In this document: positions 44,114-56,309 of the stretch, piece by piece | Layout: every line of letters begins with the position of its first letter | Numbering within the stretch: position 1 is the stretch's first letter | Assembly (NCBI GenBank): GCA_036345935.2 | Contig: JADWOT020001565.1 | Location: 304,690 to 368,689, forward strand | Direction: 5' to 3' | Origin: Taenia hydatigena | Taxonomy: Eukaryota > Platyhelminthes > Cestoda > Cyclophyllidea > Taeniidae | Length of the DNA stretch: 64,000 nt | Translations under genes and position numbers: made by a program | Notes under the pieces: generated by a model | What the model was told of the DNA's origin: nothing | The model's database searches: none | What the model saw: the letters and a program-made list of their open reading frames with translations, nothing else

Positions 44114-46750
44114 GCGTCACTCGCGCCATTTTGTTTATAATAACAAAGCATTAATTACACTTTGCTAACCTGTACCTGCTCTTCTTGATTTCGTGATTTC
44201 TCTACTTCGCTCTGCTGGTTGCGGCGAATTGTGTCTTAAACGAAGTCATTAATTCACCTATGCGAAGAGTCTGCTTCGGGCGCTCTTAGCAATAACAACA
44301 TTTACATTTCTAGATGCAAACAACACAACTGTCAATGCTACTCTACTTATATGGACTTGTGGGGTAGATGGTCTCGGCAAACCCCATTCAAAGCGCATTT
44401 TAAAGCAGTGTCGATTGACAAATTGACTGACTTTGCTCTGATTTAATAAAATTGCCTTTGAGGGAAGTCCGTGAATGATTGCACACGACATGGGTGGGTG
44501 CTGCATGCACTTCATGATCTCATTGCCAGGTTGAGTTAAAGCACATTACGCGCATAACGGTTGATTTCCCTGTAGTCGTGGTATGCATACCAAACTAACC
44601 AGCTAAGCGTCTTATGCGGTTGTCATTCTGTTAAACAAAAGTTGGCAGAAGAACTAGCGCACACCAGTGTTAAATGATTAAAGGAGGGAATTAATTATTT
44701 GAATGCTTCCTTCCCGGCTTAGTCTAGGCATGAATGCTCACCACCACGAATGATGCGCTGTGGTACTTCTACGTCCTTATGGGCAGTCGAAGTGCTTTGT
44801 AATCGTCCAAGCTCCGAAACGCATGGCTGAAGAACAGTCTCAGCTACTTTTACAAAAGAAATCCTCAATGCCATTGCATGAGGTGGACATCTGTAAGGTG
44901 GATTAGTTGTCAGTCATTGATGCCCAGCATGCGTCGCATGAGTCCTCCTTAGAAATGATGCACTGCTCAAATTCATGGCTGAATTCATTAAATGATGGCT
45001 GCTGTTCGGGTTTCGTCCCGACAGGAGCTCATAATACTGTAGACTGTAACAGCACACTCAAAACCCTCATTAAGTAGAGAAGGAAGATAACAGCTTTTAG
45101 AAAGAAAGTCCTGCGAATGGTCAAGTTTGCAATCTAAAATGAATTAGGATGGAAAAACCATCCCAAGTAGGCAAGCTGTGCAGACATCACTTGCTTAGTG
45201 ATGAGGCCACTATTTGGTGCTAAAAAGGAAAGAGGCACACCATGATTGCAGACGTCACTTGTAAACGATTTCGATCCGCTTTGGCTGAGAGGTGGCTTTT
45301 ATGAGGATTGAAGCTGCTGCAATGTCAACAGTGGCATGTCGACATATTCGCAAATGTGCTTAATAGGCTGGGCGTTCACCTTTCCTCGTTTGGCCTCTTT
45401 TCGTCCGAATGAGTAAGGTGAATGCAGGTGGGTGTCATTCCTCATCACTAGGGCCGTAGGTAATGAGGTGGGGTGGTGAGGATTATGCACGCTGGGTGAA
45501 GAACTGGTCCTGTTGCGAGTAGGCAGGGGCAGGCACACGCGTATCTGAGCTTATTTAGGCTACCAGATTGACCACTGCATCATTTTGCCGCGTTGGCACG
45601 CCTGTTATGTGTACGCTTGACTGAGTTTCTTTCTCAATATTCAAAAGGAAGCATTCGACGAACACGCTTCTTGCCACGGAATCGTCGCCTTCTGCCTTCG
45701 AAGGGGAAGGGTACCCTCTAGACCAGCACAGCCTTCATCAATCTTCCTCGTTAATCCAATCACCAACAAAATTTTTCGCTGCCTGCTTTCACTCTGCTTG
45801 TATTGAGGGAGTGCAAGGCAAGACTGCCTGCATGTTAACAGATTGTGTGGAGAAAGTGATGTAACGAAGGGCCAAAACCTGAAGTCCCTAGTTTATATAA
45901 GTCAGTTTTATGCAAGTGGGAGCCAGTGGCCTCCTTTGCCCGTTCTTCACAGTTCCTTTTCTCCTTACCCTATAGTATGATCGCATGATTTAAAAACAGT
46001 TTTGTTGCATCGTGCGCTTTTTTCCACTTCTTCTGAAATTGAGAGATGATGAATAAGCGAAGAGCCTACAATCGCTGAGGTCTTGAAGGACAGTCAGGGG
46101 ATGAATAAGGCTTCCTGGCCTCACTCTTCCCATTACATGCAAATGAAGGCTAGGGAGGAAGGGACACGCACTAAACCTATTGTACATCCTCGTGAATGCG
46201 TTGACACGCTATTGCCATTACATACAGTGATTGCACAAAAAGGAGCAGTCCTTACACCACAGTCGGTCGTGACCGTCCAAAAGTGGCTTTATCAGGGTAT
46301 GTCATCATGCCGCACGGCTTCCATTGCACTGGGAGATGCTAGAACAATAGCAATGTTTTGGGTTGGATCAAACTCGTAGTCCCTCTCTGCTATATAATGT
46401 TCATCAAGTTGCTGGCAGTGGAAGGTAAGCAAAACTGTTCGAATATATTAGTCTGATGGATAACTAAAAGCAATGCGCACTGACGGTGACCAATGATAGT
46501 AGATGGTGGGAAAAGTAACCAGGTAACGAAGTAACAGGACTGTTGCAAAAAGGTATCACTTTCTCACACTTGGAGGCTTAAAACCAATAAAGGAGGTCAA
46601 CTTATATCCTTAGAGCTGCTCGTAAAACAGTCAGTACTGATAGGAAATTGCCTGTGTTTGATGGATAAGAGGGAAAGCATGAATAAATAGCTGAAGTGGC
46701 ACCCCCAACAACTTATCGGCAGATGGTCCAAATCGACTCCAAACACCTTT
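44114..46750. other. No gene recognised apart from the short repeat at 45.65 kb
   Basis: Frames are short and lack splice context. Nothing resembling a second tRNA was found. Confidence 0.4.
45650..45745 (+). repeat. Short interspersed repeat shared with 46996-47095
   Basis: GCATTCGACGAACACGCTTC, CACGGAATCGTCGCC, CTGCCTTCGAAGGGGAAGGG and CAGCCTTCATCA match GCGTTCGGCGAAACACGTTT, CATGGAATTGTCGTC, CTGCCTTCGAGGGAAATGCG and CAACTCTCATCA. Probably a fragment of a longer element whose fuller copy is at 46.8-47.3 kb. Confidence 0.5.
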
Positions 46751-46995
46751 AAAAGGCTGTGCTGTGCATAGGTAAGCGCTTGTCAGTGTGCGCTAATGCT
46801 GAAGATGGAGTTGAACCCGCCAAGCCCAAGTTGACTGCATTACAGCCATCCAGCCCACGTAAGTAATAACATGGTGCGCAAGGCAATTCTCTGCCTAGCA
46901 ATGGCACTCTCACTGAATTGTAAGAATTGCAATGTGGCTGGCTCAACGCTCTGGAAAGCTGGAGCTGGAGAATCGAGTCGGTTTTTAGGCGCACG

Positions 46996-47095
46996 AAGCG
47001 TTCGGCGAAACACGTTTTGGATCATGGAATTGTCGTCACCTGCCTTCGAGGGAAATGCGTACTCGATTCCAACACAACTCTCATCACTCGGCTAT
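46996..47095 (+). repeat. Short interspersed repeat shared with 45650-45745
   Basis: The fuller copy; the element may extend from about 46800 to 47290, where the sequence is more GC-rich than its surroundings. The 115-codon frame 46871-47218 runs through it and is probably fortuitous. Confidence 0.45.
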
Positions 47096-47299
47096 GCCAT
47101 CGAGTTTACGTTCCGTGGGATGATAAGACAGACCGGCAGTCCGATTGGTTGGCTCTGCCCACAACGAGGTGACTGTGGCTCTGGGTTATTCAGCCACTCA
47201 GCACACTCACTCATTTAGAGCTCACCACCTGCTTAATTCAACTTTCCGATGGGTTCATTGAGCCATCACCAACCTACCAGTAAAATGTGAAAACGAAAG

Positions 47300-48690
47300 C
47301 GCCTTATGCTTTTATAAATGCGCCCTTGAGTTAACACTACTGTTCCGGCCCACTTGGAGGTAAAGATAGGGCGCTTTTAAATGCATCACTTCAAGTCGTG
47401 AGAGAAATTCCATCTCACAATCGAGATGTTGCAGTAGCATTTCAAGCCTGTCTTATTTCAAGGTTTAATGACACCCTGCTAAAAGTGTTGCCATCATCGA
47501 CTACTGTCAATTGTCCAGCTCATAATGATACAGAAACCAGTCGTGTTTATAATGCATGAACATGAGCGAAATTGTAGCTGCAAGTGAAGAAACGAATTGA
47601 GGCACGTTGTTACAGGCCATACAGTGTCGCGTTCATGACTAGTTAGAGGCAAGACGCAGTGTTGACTGTGCGCGGCTTCAATGTCTGATGTGACGGTGGA
47701 CGACTTGTCAGAATCCCAAAAGTAAAAGTTTGAAGTCCAGTCAATAAAGTTCTATTGTAAATGTAGCCCAGATCTGCAACGTTTAAAGCATATTAATACC
47801 AAATATTAGCGTTAATTGCAAAGTGTATTTCTGTTATTACTATAAATTGTTTAAGGCTTGATACCCTTATTCATAAGCGCAGGTAACAAATTACAACAGC
47901 ACGGGAGAAGTCGAACCACTTAGCCTTCCGAGGTGGGGTAGTGTGTGTCAAACGCAAGATCTTGAACTAGAACAGAACAGCATTCAGAACTATGCTAAAT
48001 ATAAAAAGGTTCTCATTTGCAATAATTAGAATTTTTTGAAATTCTGTTAGAGGCAGTCCCAGCCTCCACAGGGCTCGAGATACATCGTCAAATGAAGTAT
48101 TTGTCATACATGAGCGCGTGGGAAGTATTCCCACAGCAAGGACTGTTTATTAGTATTAGTATTCGTCGCACTTCTTATCCACGTCATCGATGGCGAAATA
48201 AAATGATTTGAAGGCCATGGTTTATTGCATAAATACATTTTCATGGTTAGAGTCTAGCTGGGACGAACGAGCTTCGTTAATAATGCAACAGACATCATCC
48301 GAGGCGAACATATTTGACAGCCGCACAGACCCGCTAAATTAACAAAGCAACTAATCAGCAATTTGCAAACATTTGCTCCCTTGATGTGCATTCATATTGA
48401 AAATAGCCTCAGTAACTCATGATCTAATGATCCATCCCAAGCTTTGACAGACGTTGGTATTTTACGCTGTCGGATGTCCGCGTGTAAGGATACACGGATA
48501 TCATGCTGCAGAAATCGGAGATAACTGCTTCAAATGCCATGAACACAAATGTGTTTGCAGTTGTGTTTGGTTTTTATGCTTTTGATTACAATCCATCACT
48601 TCACTACAGCTATACACATTCAAATCCTGATTTGTACGCACCTCAAGTACATTCCTGTATCCTAGATTAATATTGCATGCTTCCAATTCC
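47300..48690. other. No gene recognised
   Basis: AT-rich. It includes a perfect 7-bp palindrome, GTGGGAAGTATTCCCAC, near 48118. No coding evidence. Confidence 0.4.
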
Positions 48691-49080
48691 CCTCACACGA
48701 AAGCCTTCTTATAAAGCTGTTGATGGTCTTGCACCTCACATCACAATTACGTCCTTCCTCCCTCCATCGACATATTTTGCAATGCCGAATAACTATCTTA
48801 AACGCAGTTGTCATGATACCAAACACTGACAAGATCAAATTGTAAGCACGCAGCACAGGGAAGGCATTGCTGCAAGAGTCTGAATTCTAGTGCGAGCACA
48901 GGCCCATGTTCCCGCAGCTGCATGTGATTAGCATTAGTATTCGACCATGACTCTCAACAGTTAGCCTTCTGAGTGGTTATGTGTAAAAACTGTATTCCAC
49001 AAATCTGTTCGTCACTGTCCAATCCGGAGAAAGAGATTTAGAATATGCCTCTCGCCTCCCTGGAGGAGTCTTGAATGGCG
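48690..49080 (+). repeat. Diverged core-motif copy
   Basis: Shows ATCTTAAACGCAGTTGT, then AAATTGTAAGCACGCAGCAC, GGGAAGGCATTG, CATGTTC, GCATTAGTATTCGACCATGA and CTGTTCGTCACTGTCCAATC in the family order. Heavily diverged, no frame. Confidence 0.5.
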
Positions 49081-49581
49081 ATCTGGTGGTACAGACTATA
49101 AATAGCCCCAACATTTCACCTTCACAGACTTCGCTTTTCCGCGCTCTGTAACAGGTCTCATGCTGCGCAGGTTAGAACACTATCCTCATTGCATTGTTGT
49201 ATAATGCGTCGCCCCTTTTATTAACTATTAATCGCCGTTTGTTGACTCGATAGTATCTACGGGATGCGCAGCAAGCCTTAATAAATCGTCAAATTCTATG
49301 GTGCTCAAAACTTATCTGTAATATTTTTGTTTTCAGAGCCTAAAGAAATGCTGCACATGGACGCTGAATATGAAGCAGCAGTTAACAATCTGTTGAGGAG
49401 GGAATCGACTTAATTGAATTGAATGGCATTGAATAGATCTCATTTCCTTCAAGCGATCTTTAATGGCAGGCAGTAAGTGTCCATCAATTTATGGGCAACA
49501 GAGCTGTTTGTCTAGCAGCCTCCAATTATTGATGCAACGTCTCATTGCTTCGGTCGATCGCCTTCTTGATAGTATCCATCC

Positions 49582-49677
49582 TCAGTTGGAAATGGCGTTG
49601 CAGGCATTCACTGTGTCTTCCGCATCAAGGAATCTGCATGGCTCGAATGCCAATTTCGCTGGATGGTCAGTGATTTT
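49582..49677 (-). pseudogene. Second copy of the ACNxIS protein-like relic
   Basis: Partner of 38306-38211 and still open over 31 codons to a TGA at 49584-49582. The surrounding 49595-49865 also matches 38215-38470 (GACACGGAAATGGGATAACG against GACACGAAATCGAATAAGGG), so a larger block was duplicated. Confidence 0.35.
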
Positions 49678-50682
49678 GCGCTGCTCCTAAAGTGAAACGA
49701 AAGCATGCTATCGTTAGTGACACGGAAATGGGATAACGGAATTGTACTGGTAGAGGATTCACGGAAAGCAGTAATTGAGAGGTGGTATGATACAGACATC
49801 AGGAAATGTAAATGGGGGTTACTAGTATTCAGCATTTTGGAAGGGTGCTAGCGTAGGCTGACTGTGAGGCATTTAGTGTTGCTTCAATTCTAACTCTTTT
49901 CCAGCATAGCTCGAGATTGAAACAGTGGCCGGCAAGAGTTCTTGATTTTAATGCCTCTTTTGAAAAGCGTCACAGCTTCTTCCATCTGCATCAGAACGAA
50001 GGCATGCAGTATCGGGGCGCAACTCGCAAGCAGAGAGACTGAGCTGCTCTGGTAGCAGTAAATAACGATTCGTACATTACGACTTCCATTTGGAGGCCGT
50101 CCACCCAAGACGCAGGAACAGAGACACCCCACTCAAGTTGCATACTCCCAACACATTCCCCTTCCTGTTACTGCGCGCTGAAACGCATTGGGTTTCCTCT
50201 GACTCACTTTGTTTATCTCCCCAACAATATTGGTGTCTCTCAGCACAGCTTTCGTTGGCTCACATGCTCAAGCTGATTCGATGGATAAAAGTTTCAATGT
50301 TCCCATGTTACATCACCAACCTTGTCAGGAGGATAACCTGAGAGACAGTGTTAATATCAATTATCACGAAGAGTTGTCAGGCAGTCGCCGAAATTTTTTG
50401 CAGTCCACGTGTCGCAAGGCACTCTCTGAAAACGTCGATCACACTAGATGACATGTCAGGAATAAATGTGTTGACGTGAGTGTAGCGTGAGCCCGTCTAT
50501 TCACTCTTCGACTTATCAACCCATTAACCCTCCCATCTTTTGCGCAGGATATCCGTGGGCACGTAACTGAGCAACGACTAGCTTTGAATGTCCTTTCACA
50601 CTTCTCCTTCTTTCCTTGCTTTTGTTCCATTCGATTGCTTTTCATACCGCTCACGATGGCATCTGTTTAGACATGCAATAAA

Positions 50683-50997
50683 TTAAGTGAAATCCACATC
50701 TTTTATCGTTTTTGGCTCTAAATATCCGCAAAGTCGTCGATGCATTGAAAGTGGTGATACTCTGCGTGGAAATGCCAGGTTAGGGGTGAATGCCTTTATA
50801 ACGTCGATTCTCCACTGGCGCCAGTCAGCACAGTAATCGTTGGGAAGAGTGGATGCCTTAGCACTGTCGAAATCAAAAACACCACGTTCAAGTCTCTCAT
50901 AAAAGTCATTGCCGTTCTTTGGGTCTACATATTCAACTCGAAATCTACAAACAGAGCCACTGTCTTCGGCCGCGGAAAAGAACCAAGTAACAAGCAT
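50683..50997 (-). CDS. 104-codon protein-like frame, unrecognised
   Basis: Reads MLVTWFFSAAEDSGSVCRFR, VEYVDPKNGNDFYERLERGV, FDFDSAKASTLPNDYCADWR, QWRIDVIKAFTPNLAFPRRV and on to LEPKTIKDVDFT and TAA. The spread of charged, aromatic and turn residues is that of a folded domain, and the plus strand shows no competing frame. The start may be false: an exon could begin further in. No polyadenylation signal lies directly after the stop. It is probably a last or single exon of an unknown gene. Confidence 0.4.
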   Translation of the reverse strand: MLVTWFFSAAEDSGSVCRFRVEYVDPKNGNDFYERLERGVFDFDSAKASTLPNDYCADWRQWRIDVIKAFTPNLAFPRRVSPLSMHRRLCGYLEPKTIKDVDFT

Positions 50998-51059
50998 TTT
51001 TGATGGAGTGCATCAAAATTAATGAACTGAGGTGTCAGTAAAACCCATCTTTGAAACAA

Positions 51060-51540
51060 TGAACTTATACTTGCGTCTTCTCATCTCATCCCATTGAAAT
51101 GATAGAATTCTTTGTTCTTAAATACCAAATTGTCGACCTAAACGCGATCACTACAAATGCAAGCACAGAGATTACTGGATTATAAGCATGCAGCATAGGA
51201 AAGCGCTAGTTTCTTAGTCCAAGTGCGTGTTCTACAGAGTCAGTGATTATGCTTGCATCTGACGTGCGTTTGCGTTTTATCATGGCTCTCGACCTTCAGC
51301 GGACTAGCATTTTTGGTCTCTACTTCACATCGTCGTATCAGGAGTGGAAGAATTGAAGTACGCCCGTTGCATCTCTGCGAGAGACCTGAATGACGACCAG
51401 GTAGGAAGGAATCTAAATTAGTGTCTCATATTGCACCCACACCTACGCCGGCTCTCCTTTCTACACAAGCAGCTTTAGTGTTGTGAGATTTCAATCTCTA
51501 CCCACATCGAAGACTTGCTGAAAAGTGGCAAGTTACTACT
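51060..51540 (+). repeat. Diverged core-motif copy
   Basis: Contains GGATTATAAGCATGCAGCAT at 51178, AAGTGCGTGTTCTACAGAGT, CTCGACCTTCAGCGGACT and GACGACCAGGTAGG, in the same order as 11400-11640. Continues into a piece of the 720-1735 family. Confidence 0.55.
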
Positions 51541-51720
51541 GCAACGATGATGCCTATGAGGAGCGCTGCACATTTCAGTTAATCTGCAGTGCAAATATTG
51601 TTCAGAATTGTACAGTAGAGGATCTGTTTATAAATCGGAAAGAAATGAAGTATTTTAAAGTGAAATGTCGAGGAGCTATTTGTAGTTAGTTTTACCAGAT
51701 CGCCATATTTCATCCCGTCT
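51540..51720 (+). repeat. Partial, strongly diverged family A copy
   Basis: ACTGCAACGATGATGCC, AAGTGAAATGTCGAGGAGCT, ATTTGTAGTTAGTTTTACCA and GATCGCCAT line up with 730-910. Weak but in order. Confidence 0.45.
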
Positions 51721-52094
51721 AGGCCACCGAAACTACTCCAACTGTCTAACTGTCCTCCCTCTCCGACGCAATGTGGGACTTGTGATGAAGACTTGGGAGC
51801 CTCTGGGTACAAAGTCGGGTCTGGCATGATAACATGAATGTGTAAGTAAGTCTCCCATTAAGTAGCTGAGCTGGAGAACATGAAAGTAGAGGGAATTCCA
51901 TTAGTTGCATGACATCCAGATGACAAATGTGTCTGCATTGCGAATGGACGCGCAGGCAATTTCCCTCCCCTGAGGACAAATTTCATCCTAGCCCTTATCA
52001 AATGACGAATTTAAAGTCAGCTGTTCATGGATTGAAAAGGAGTCCAAGTCTTGAATGAAATGTTTCTCTTTCCCTAATACAGCTTCAAATAAAA

Positions 52095-52680
52095 AGCAAC
52101 ATCAATTCCATTGGAATTTCGAGGAGGATGAGTGACGTTGGGGTCAAGCAGCTTCGCGATTGCCACCAACGTGGATGGATGCAAAGTTTGTTTGCAGATG
52201 CCGTTCCTACAGCACTGACTACGCTGTGGCAATCTACGTGGGGCACCGAGCTCAAGCAGCGCCAAGAATGGCAGTCAGAATAGAAGAGGGGCTGTGCAGA
52301 GCCTTGCCGAATGTGTTTAGTCTCGCGCTTTGGCTTTAAGCGCATCTAAGATTGCGCCTTTCTACTTCCGTCCTCGTCGAGAAAGGCTTGATCTACCACG
52401 CAATACCCGCTTTTATTTCAGAAAATATGCCATCCGAATTGAGGAAGTGATCCGTCAACAAATTGCTCGGAAAAAAATGCTAACAACTAGTCAGTTATTT
52501 TAGGAACCATCAATAAGGATAAAAGAAGAGTGTTTTGTCTGTCATTAAAGTTCATTTTTTTTGGAAATGGCTCAGATGCTCACTTGTCGGCTATGCCGAT
52601 CCTCCCTCCCCGTCATAGTCCACTTTGTTCTCCTTCTGATTCTGAGGGAGGTGGATCATGCCACTGTTCCGTTGCGGATA
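52095..52680 (+). repeat. Dispersed repeat shared with 55115-55665
   Basis: AGCTTCGCGATTGCC, GCGCCTTTCTACTTCCGTCC, CAACAAATTGCTCGGAAAAA, GGAAATGGCTCAGATGC and CTGAGGGAGGTGGATCATGC recur in the same order at the partner. Both strands have short frames, none conserved. Confidence 0.6.
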
Positions 52681-52769
52681 TCTTTGTAAAGAAGCCAATG
52701 GAGAGCACACATCACAGTGACCCCCTTCATGAGTTGATTGTTCAGGTGGGCCTACATAAGCACTGATGT

Positions 52770-54590
52770 TGCTGTAATAGGAAATGAGGTAGTTCGAACA
52801 GGGCTAAACGAGACGATATCGCAACCACTACCAATGCTGGAGCCGTGAATTCCTTGGTCAAACTGCCATCGAAACCACTGGCAAGATGACTTGTTGCCTC
52901 CGTTGCTTCCAGAAAATCCATTAGGCAGATACCTTGAATATTACCGTCGACTGCAGGCTGAGTTGCCCTACCGAGTTGCACTTCTTACCCCATATTTTTC
53001 CTCCACTTAGGCTTTTCATATGCTTTGAACGAAGGAGGGGATGGGCAATGCATTTGCATGCGCCAATGCTCAGTACTGATGAAGGATGAGGACGGAGAGT
53101 GCATTAAAGGTTAATAAAAATTGGAAGGCACAACTTTTTAAGTAGCAAACTGGACTTTATTTTACTTTACTTGCGGCCTTTGGTCTGGTGTTTAGATACG
53201 TTTGGCGATTCAATGTCTAACTCAAAATTATTCAGCACACATGCACGTCACAGGCGTGTCGACTTATTTCACTTAATTCACTGAGAGGAAATGACCTGAT
53301 AGATCTCACCAAATCTTGAGCATGACGACTCATACGCCGACCGGATTACCATCAGTCATTCATCAATTTCGCTAACCCTCACAAACTTTTGATGTTTAGT
53401 ATGCCAAACACTTTCCAGTCCGAGGTCATGCCTAATTGTCTGGACTGGTTACATTTCCAAAACAATAAACAATGAATAATGCGCTACGAAAAAATTACAA
53501 CTGAGGTTTCGCACAACTTTGGAGTGACGCCTATCTTTATGATCCAATAAATACCAAAATGACGTTGAGAATACTTGTGATGACCTGAAAACGAAAAGGA
53601 ATATCAGTTCCATTTCAGGCAGAGCGTCTTTCTTAAACTAGAGTCGTTCTCTTGACTACTGCGGCATCCCTACGTCCTTATGTCATATTTGGTACTATGT
53701 GATTGTGATGTCATATCCTTGCTAAAATTGAGAAGGCAGTCAAACACCAGCTGAGGTCATTCTGAACCGGTTTGTTTTCCGCCACGTTGTTACGGTATTC
53801 CAAATGGGATGGCCAGGTTAGTTGCGACAACTTGTGTGGTAGCCCTATGCTTGCATACAGCAATCCTAATTGTGGACACGAATGAATGTAGGTTGTAGAC
53901 TTATAAATGTCTTTCGAAAAGACTTCGACTTGATGTTCTCGACTTTAACGTAGCTGAGTCATCTACCCTTCATTACGCTTTTGAAAGGTAAGCCTTTGTT
54001 GAGGACTATACTCACAGCCTCCAACAGCTCTTTAAAGATGCAAAATTTCAGACATACGATATCTTAATGTAAGTGGGTGCAGACCACAATCTAGTGGCGC
54101 GGCTTTGCAGTGAAACGCACAGGCACAGGTCCATGCTCTGCTGACGAGTGTTGCTGCTTCACCGTCACTGCTAGCCTTCAGCCTTCTCAGTCGTTATCAG
54201 CAGGCTTGCATTATTCATCATCGCTCAGTGCTCCCATGATGTAAAACACGACTTGTTCCTCTGTAAGAGACTCAAGTTGTGATCAGGTAAAGCACGTACT
54301 TTACTCGCTTCCTTTTTATGGGAATGCAATACTGTGCAATGCCAAAGCCCCCATTCGCACTGATGTTTCAAAAAGGAGTGATCCGCGCTGCACGGATGTC
54401 GTCGATACAATAAATGTTTGCTTCGCAGCACGTGCAATCGGTAAAGCCAAAGAATTTTTCACTGCGGCATTGATTAAAGCATAGTTTAGGCGGCAGACTA
54501 CGACTGCTACGTATCCTTGATGGATCCGGATTTTCATCGACTATGCATACATACATAGTCAATGGCAGTTAGATAGATTAGAAGGACTCT
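52770..54590. other. No gene recognised
   Basis: Three overlapping minus frames at 54225-54562 are short and unsupported. No repeat partner noticed. Confidence 0.4.
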
Positions 54591-54599
54591 TTGAGCAGC

Positions 54600-54790
54600 T
54601 CACCAGTAATAGACTTTAGCGGTGGTAAACAGAGCTGACAGCCACTCAAATCCATATTGAATATTCTCCAGGTGGAAGTGTACCATCTGGTAGGAGAGTT
54701 AATTAAAGCCTAGCCCATGCAATTATCAGAATCACCATCAATCTTGCCAACTGGACCTGCACTTAAGTTGGCGGTCGCCTTCATCGACAA
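54600..54790 (+). repeat. Family D fragment
   Basis: CATATTGAATATTCTCCAGG, GGAAGTGTACCATCTGGTAG and CTGCACTTAAGTTGGCGGTC line up with 26215-26345. Strongly diverged. Confidence 0.55.
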
Positions 54791-55114
54791 CTACCCATGT
54801 CTCGTGTTCTGTGGGAATAAAGCCTTCCATACGGAGGTGGACCCGACAACAATGTGAACATTTGAACAAAGAAAACGCATGGCGCCTTAATAAACCCTCC
54901 GCAAACCAGATGGAGTGGAGATGACTGGTGGTTCTGCGCAGCGGGAAGAAGCACAAGCAAAGCTCCTTCCCGGAGAACAATTTTCTAGCCCGATCCCTTA
55001 TCACCCGAACGAAATTAGGCCAGCGGTCTTACGACCAGCGATAGACTCCAGACATGGCTGGCACATTCCTCGTCTCGTGATTCAGTTCCAAAAAGGACTC
55101 CTTTTCAAATCCAG

Positions 55115-55665
55115 TGAGATCGCGAAGAAGTCGTAGTGTCGTTGCTGACGAATAGCTTCGCGATCGCGCGTTAAGTCGATAAGATCAATGGTTAGTTCGT
55201 GGTTACCTTTCTTATAGCGCCGACTAGGTCGTGACAACCAACGCGAGATAGTGAACTCGGACAGCAAGGGATTGAACGGTAGATTGAGAAAAAAGGAGCG
55301 CAGTACCTATGTTGCCTGTTTGACTTCGCATTTTGTTTTCGAGGACAGCCAGGAATCCGCCTTTCTACTTCCGTCATCGTGGTGAAAGACTTTAGCTGCA
55401 AGATGTAGACATCCCTCTTGTAGAAATCATGTCCTCCAAATTATGAAGTAATTTGTCGACTAATTATTCAAACAAAAATCCCACCAGTTGGTTTTTTATT
55501 CAACCTTGTAAGACATTTTGATAACTACTTTTGAAGCTTGAAGAGGGGATTATTACTACTGCTAAAGGAATGTTTTAAAAGGTGGCTCAACTTGTCATCA
55601 CCCATTTGTTGTCCTTCTCTTTCATTTGAGGGAGGATGAATCGGAAGTTACTTTCCTGTTGCCGA
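55115..55665 (+). repeat. Dispersed repeat shared with 52095-52680
   Basis: AGCTTCGCGATCGCG, CCGCCTTTCTACTTCCGTCA, CGACTAATTATTCAAACAAA, AAAGGTGGCTCAACTTG and GAGGGAGGATGAATCGGAAG match the first copy. No gene seen. Confidence 0.6.
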
Positions 55666-56001
55666 TCGGTGAATCGTCCGGGCTCGTGTGGTCACCTTAT
55701 CGTGTAAAAATTATGACTGCGCTTATACGTGCCATGAGGTGAACACATGTAGGCATCCATATTAACTCACGGCGTCAAAATCATTGCAAATGTTGTCCTC
55801 TCCTCAGACCACATTTTAAAAAGAACCTTATCGACATTTATCCAAGCACATACATTGGATCAGAAAGAGGCAGAATTCGCTCCAATCGTGATGCAACCAA
55901 ATCGGAATAAAGCAAATGAAGGAGAATGCTTACTTTCTGTGTGAAATTAGTACCAAGTTTCAATTCAACTCCAGTGCTTACTTAAGGGTACAGTTGATAA
56001 A

Positions 56002-56007
56002 TTTATT
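56002..56007 (-). promoter_or_regulatory. AATAAA polyadenylation signal overlapping a stop codon
   Basis: Minus strand reads AGTGAATAAATTTATC. The hexamer shares bases with the TAA ending the frame 56305-56003. A T-rich element downstream is weak. Confidence 0.3.
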
Positions 56008-56305
56008 CACTTAGCACTGCTTTAATTTTGCACCCACCAAAGGCTCTGCCACTATGCTTCTGCTGGGTGGTGTAACCACCCACTGGGGTGCCGATTACCC
56101 CAAACTCGGGTGCTGCAGAAAAGGTATAAACAAGTGGGGTGACATTAGCTGTGGTTGTAAGCCATCTGAATGCGACCTGCGATAGTTCACTGTCTATTTC
56201 TACACTAAGGCTTAGAGATAACTTAAGCCTCTGCATTCGTACCATAACTCTATTTGTCGTCCGGGCGGAAATGTCAAGTAAGATAATGAGATAGTTCGCC
56301 AACAA
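56003..56305 (-). CDS. 100-codon frame whose stop overlaps AATAAA, unrecognised
   Basis: The best part is LKLSLSLSVEIDSELSQVAF, RWLTTTANVTPLVYTFSAAP, EFGVIGTPVGGYTTQQKHSG, then RAFGGCKIKAVLSE and TAA. The stop codon lies inside AATAAA (56007-56002 on minus), as happens in compact gene ends. The first 20 codons are less convincing and may be intronic. No family is recognised. Confidence 0.35.
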   Translation of the reverse strand: MLANYLIILLDISARTTNRVMVRMQRLKLSLSLSVEIDSELSQVAFRWLTTTANVTPLVYTFSAAPEFGVIGTPVGGYTTQQKHSGRAFGGCKIKAVLSE

Positions 56306-56309
56306 TGCT

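Noticed and set aside
46871..47218. 115-codon plus frame with a hydrophobic start
   Set aside because: Covers an interspersed repeat whose other fragment (45.65 kb) has no matching frame; no splice or promoter context.
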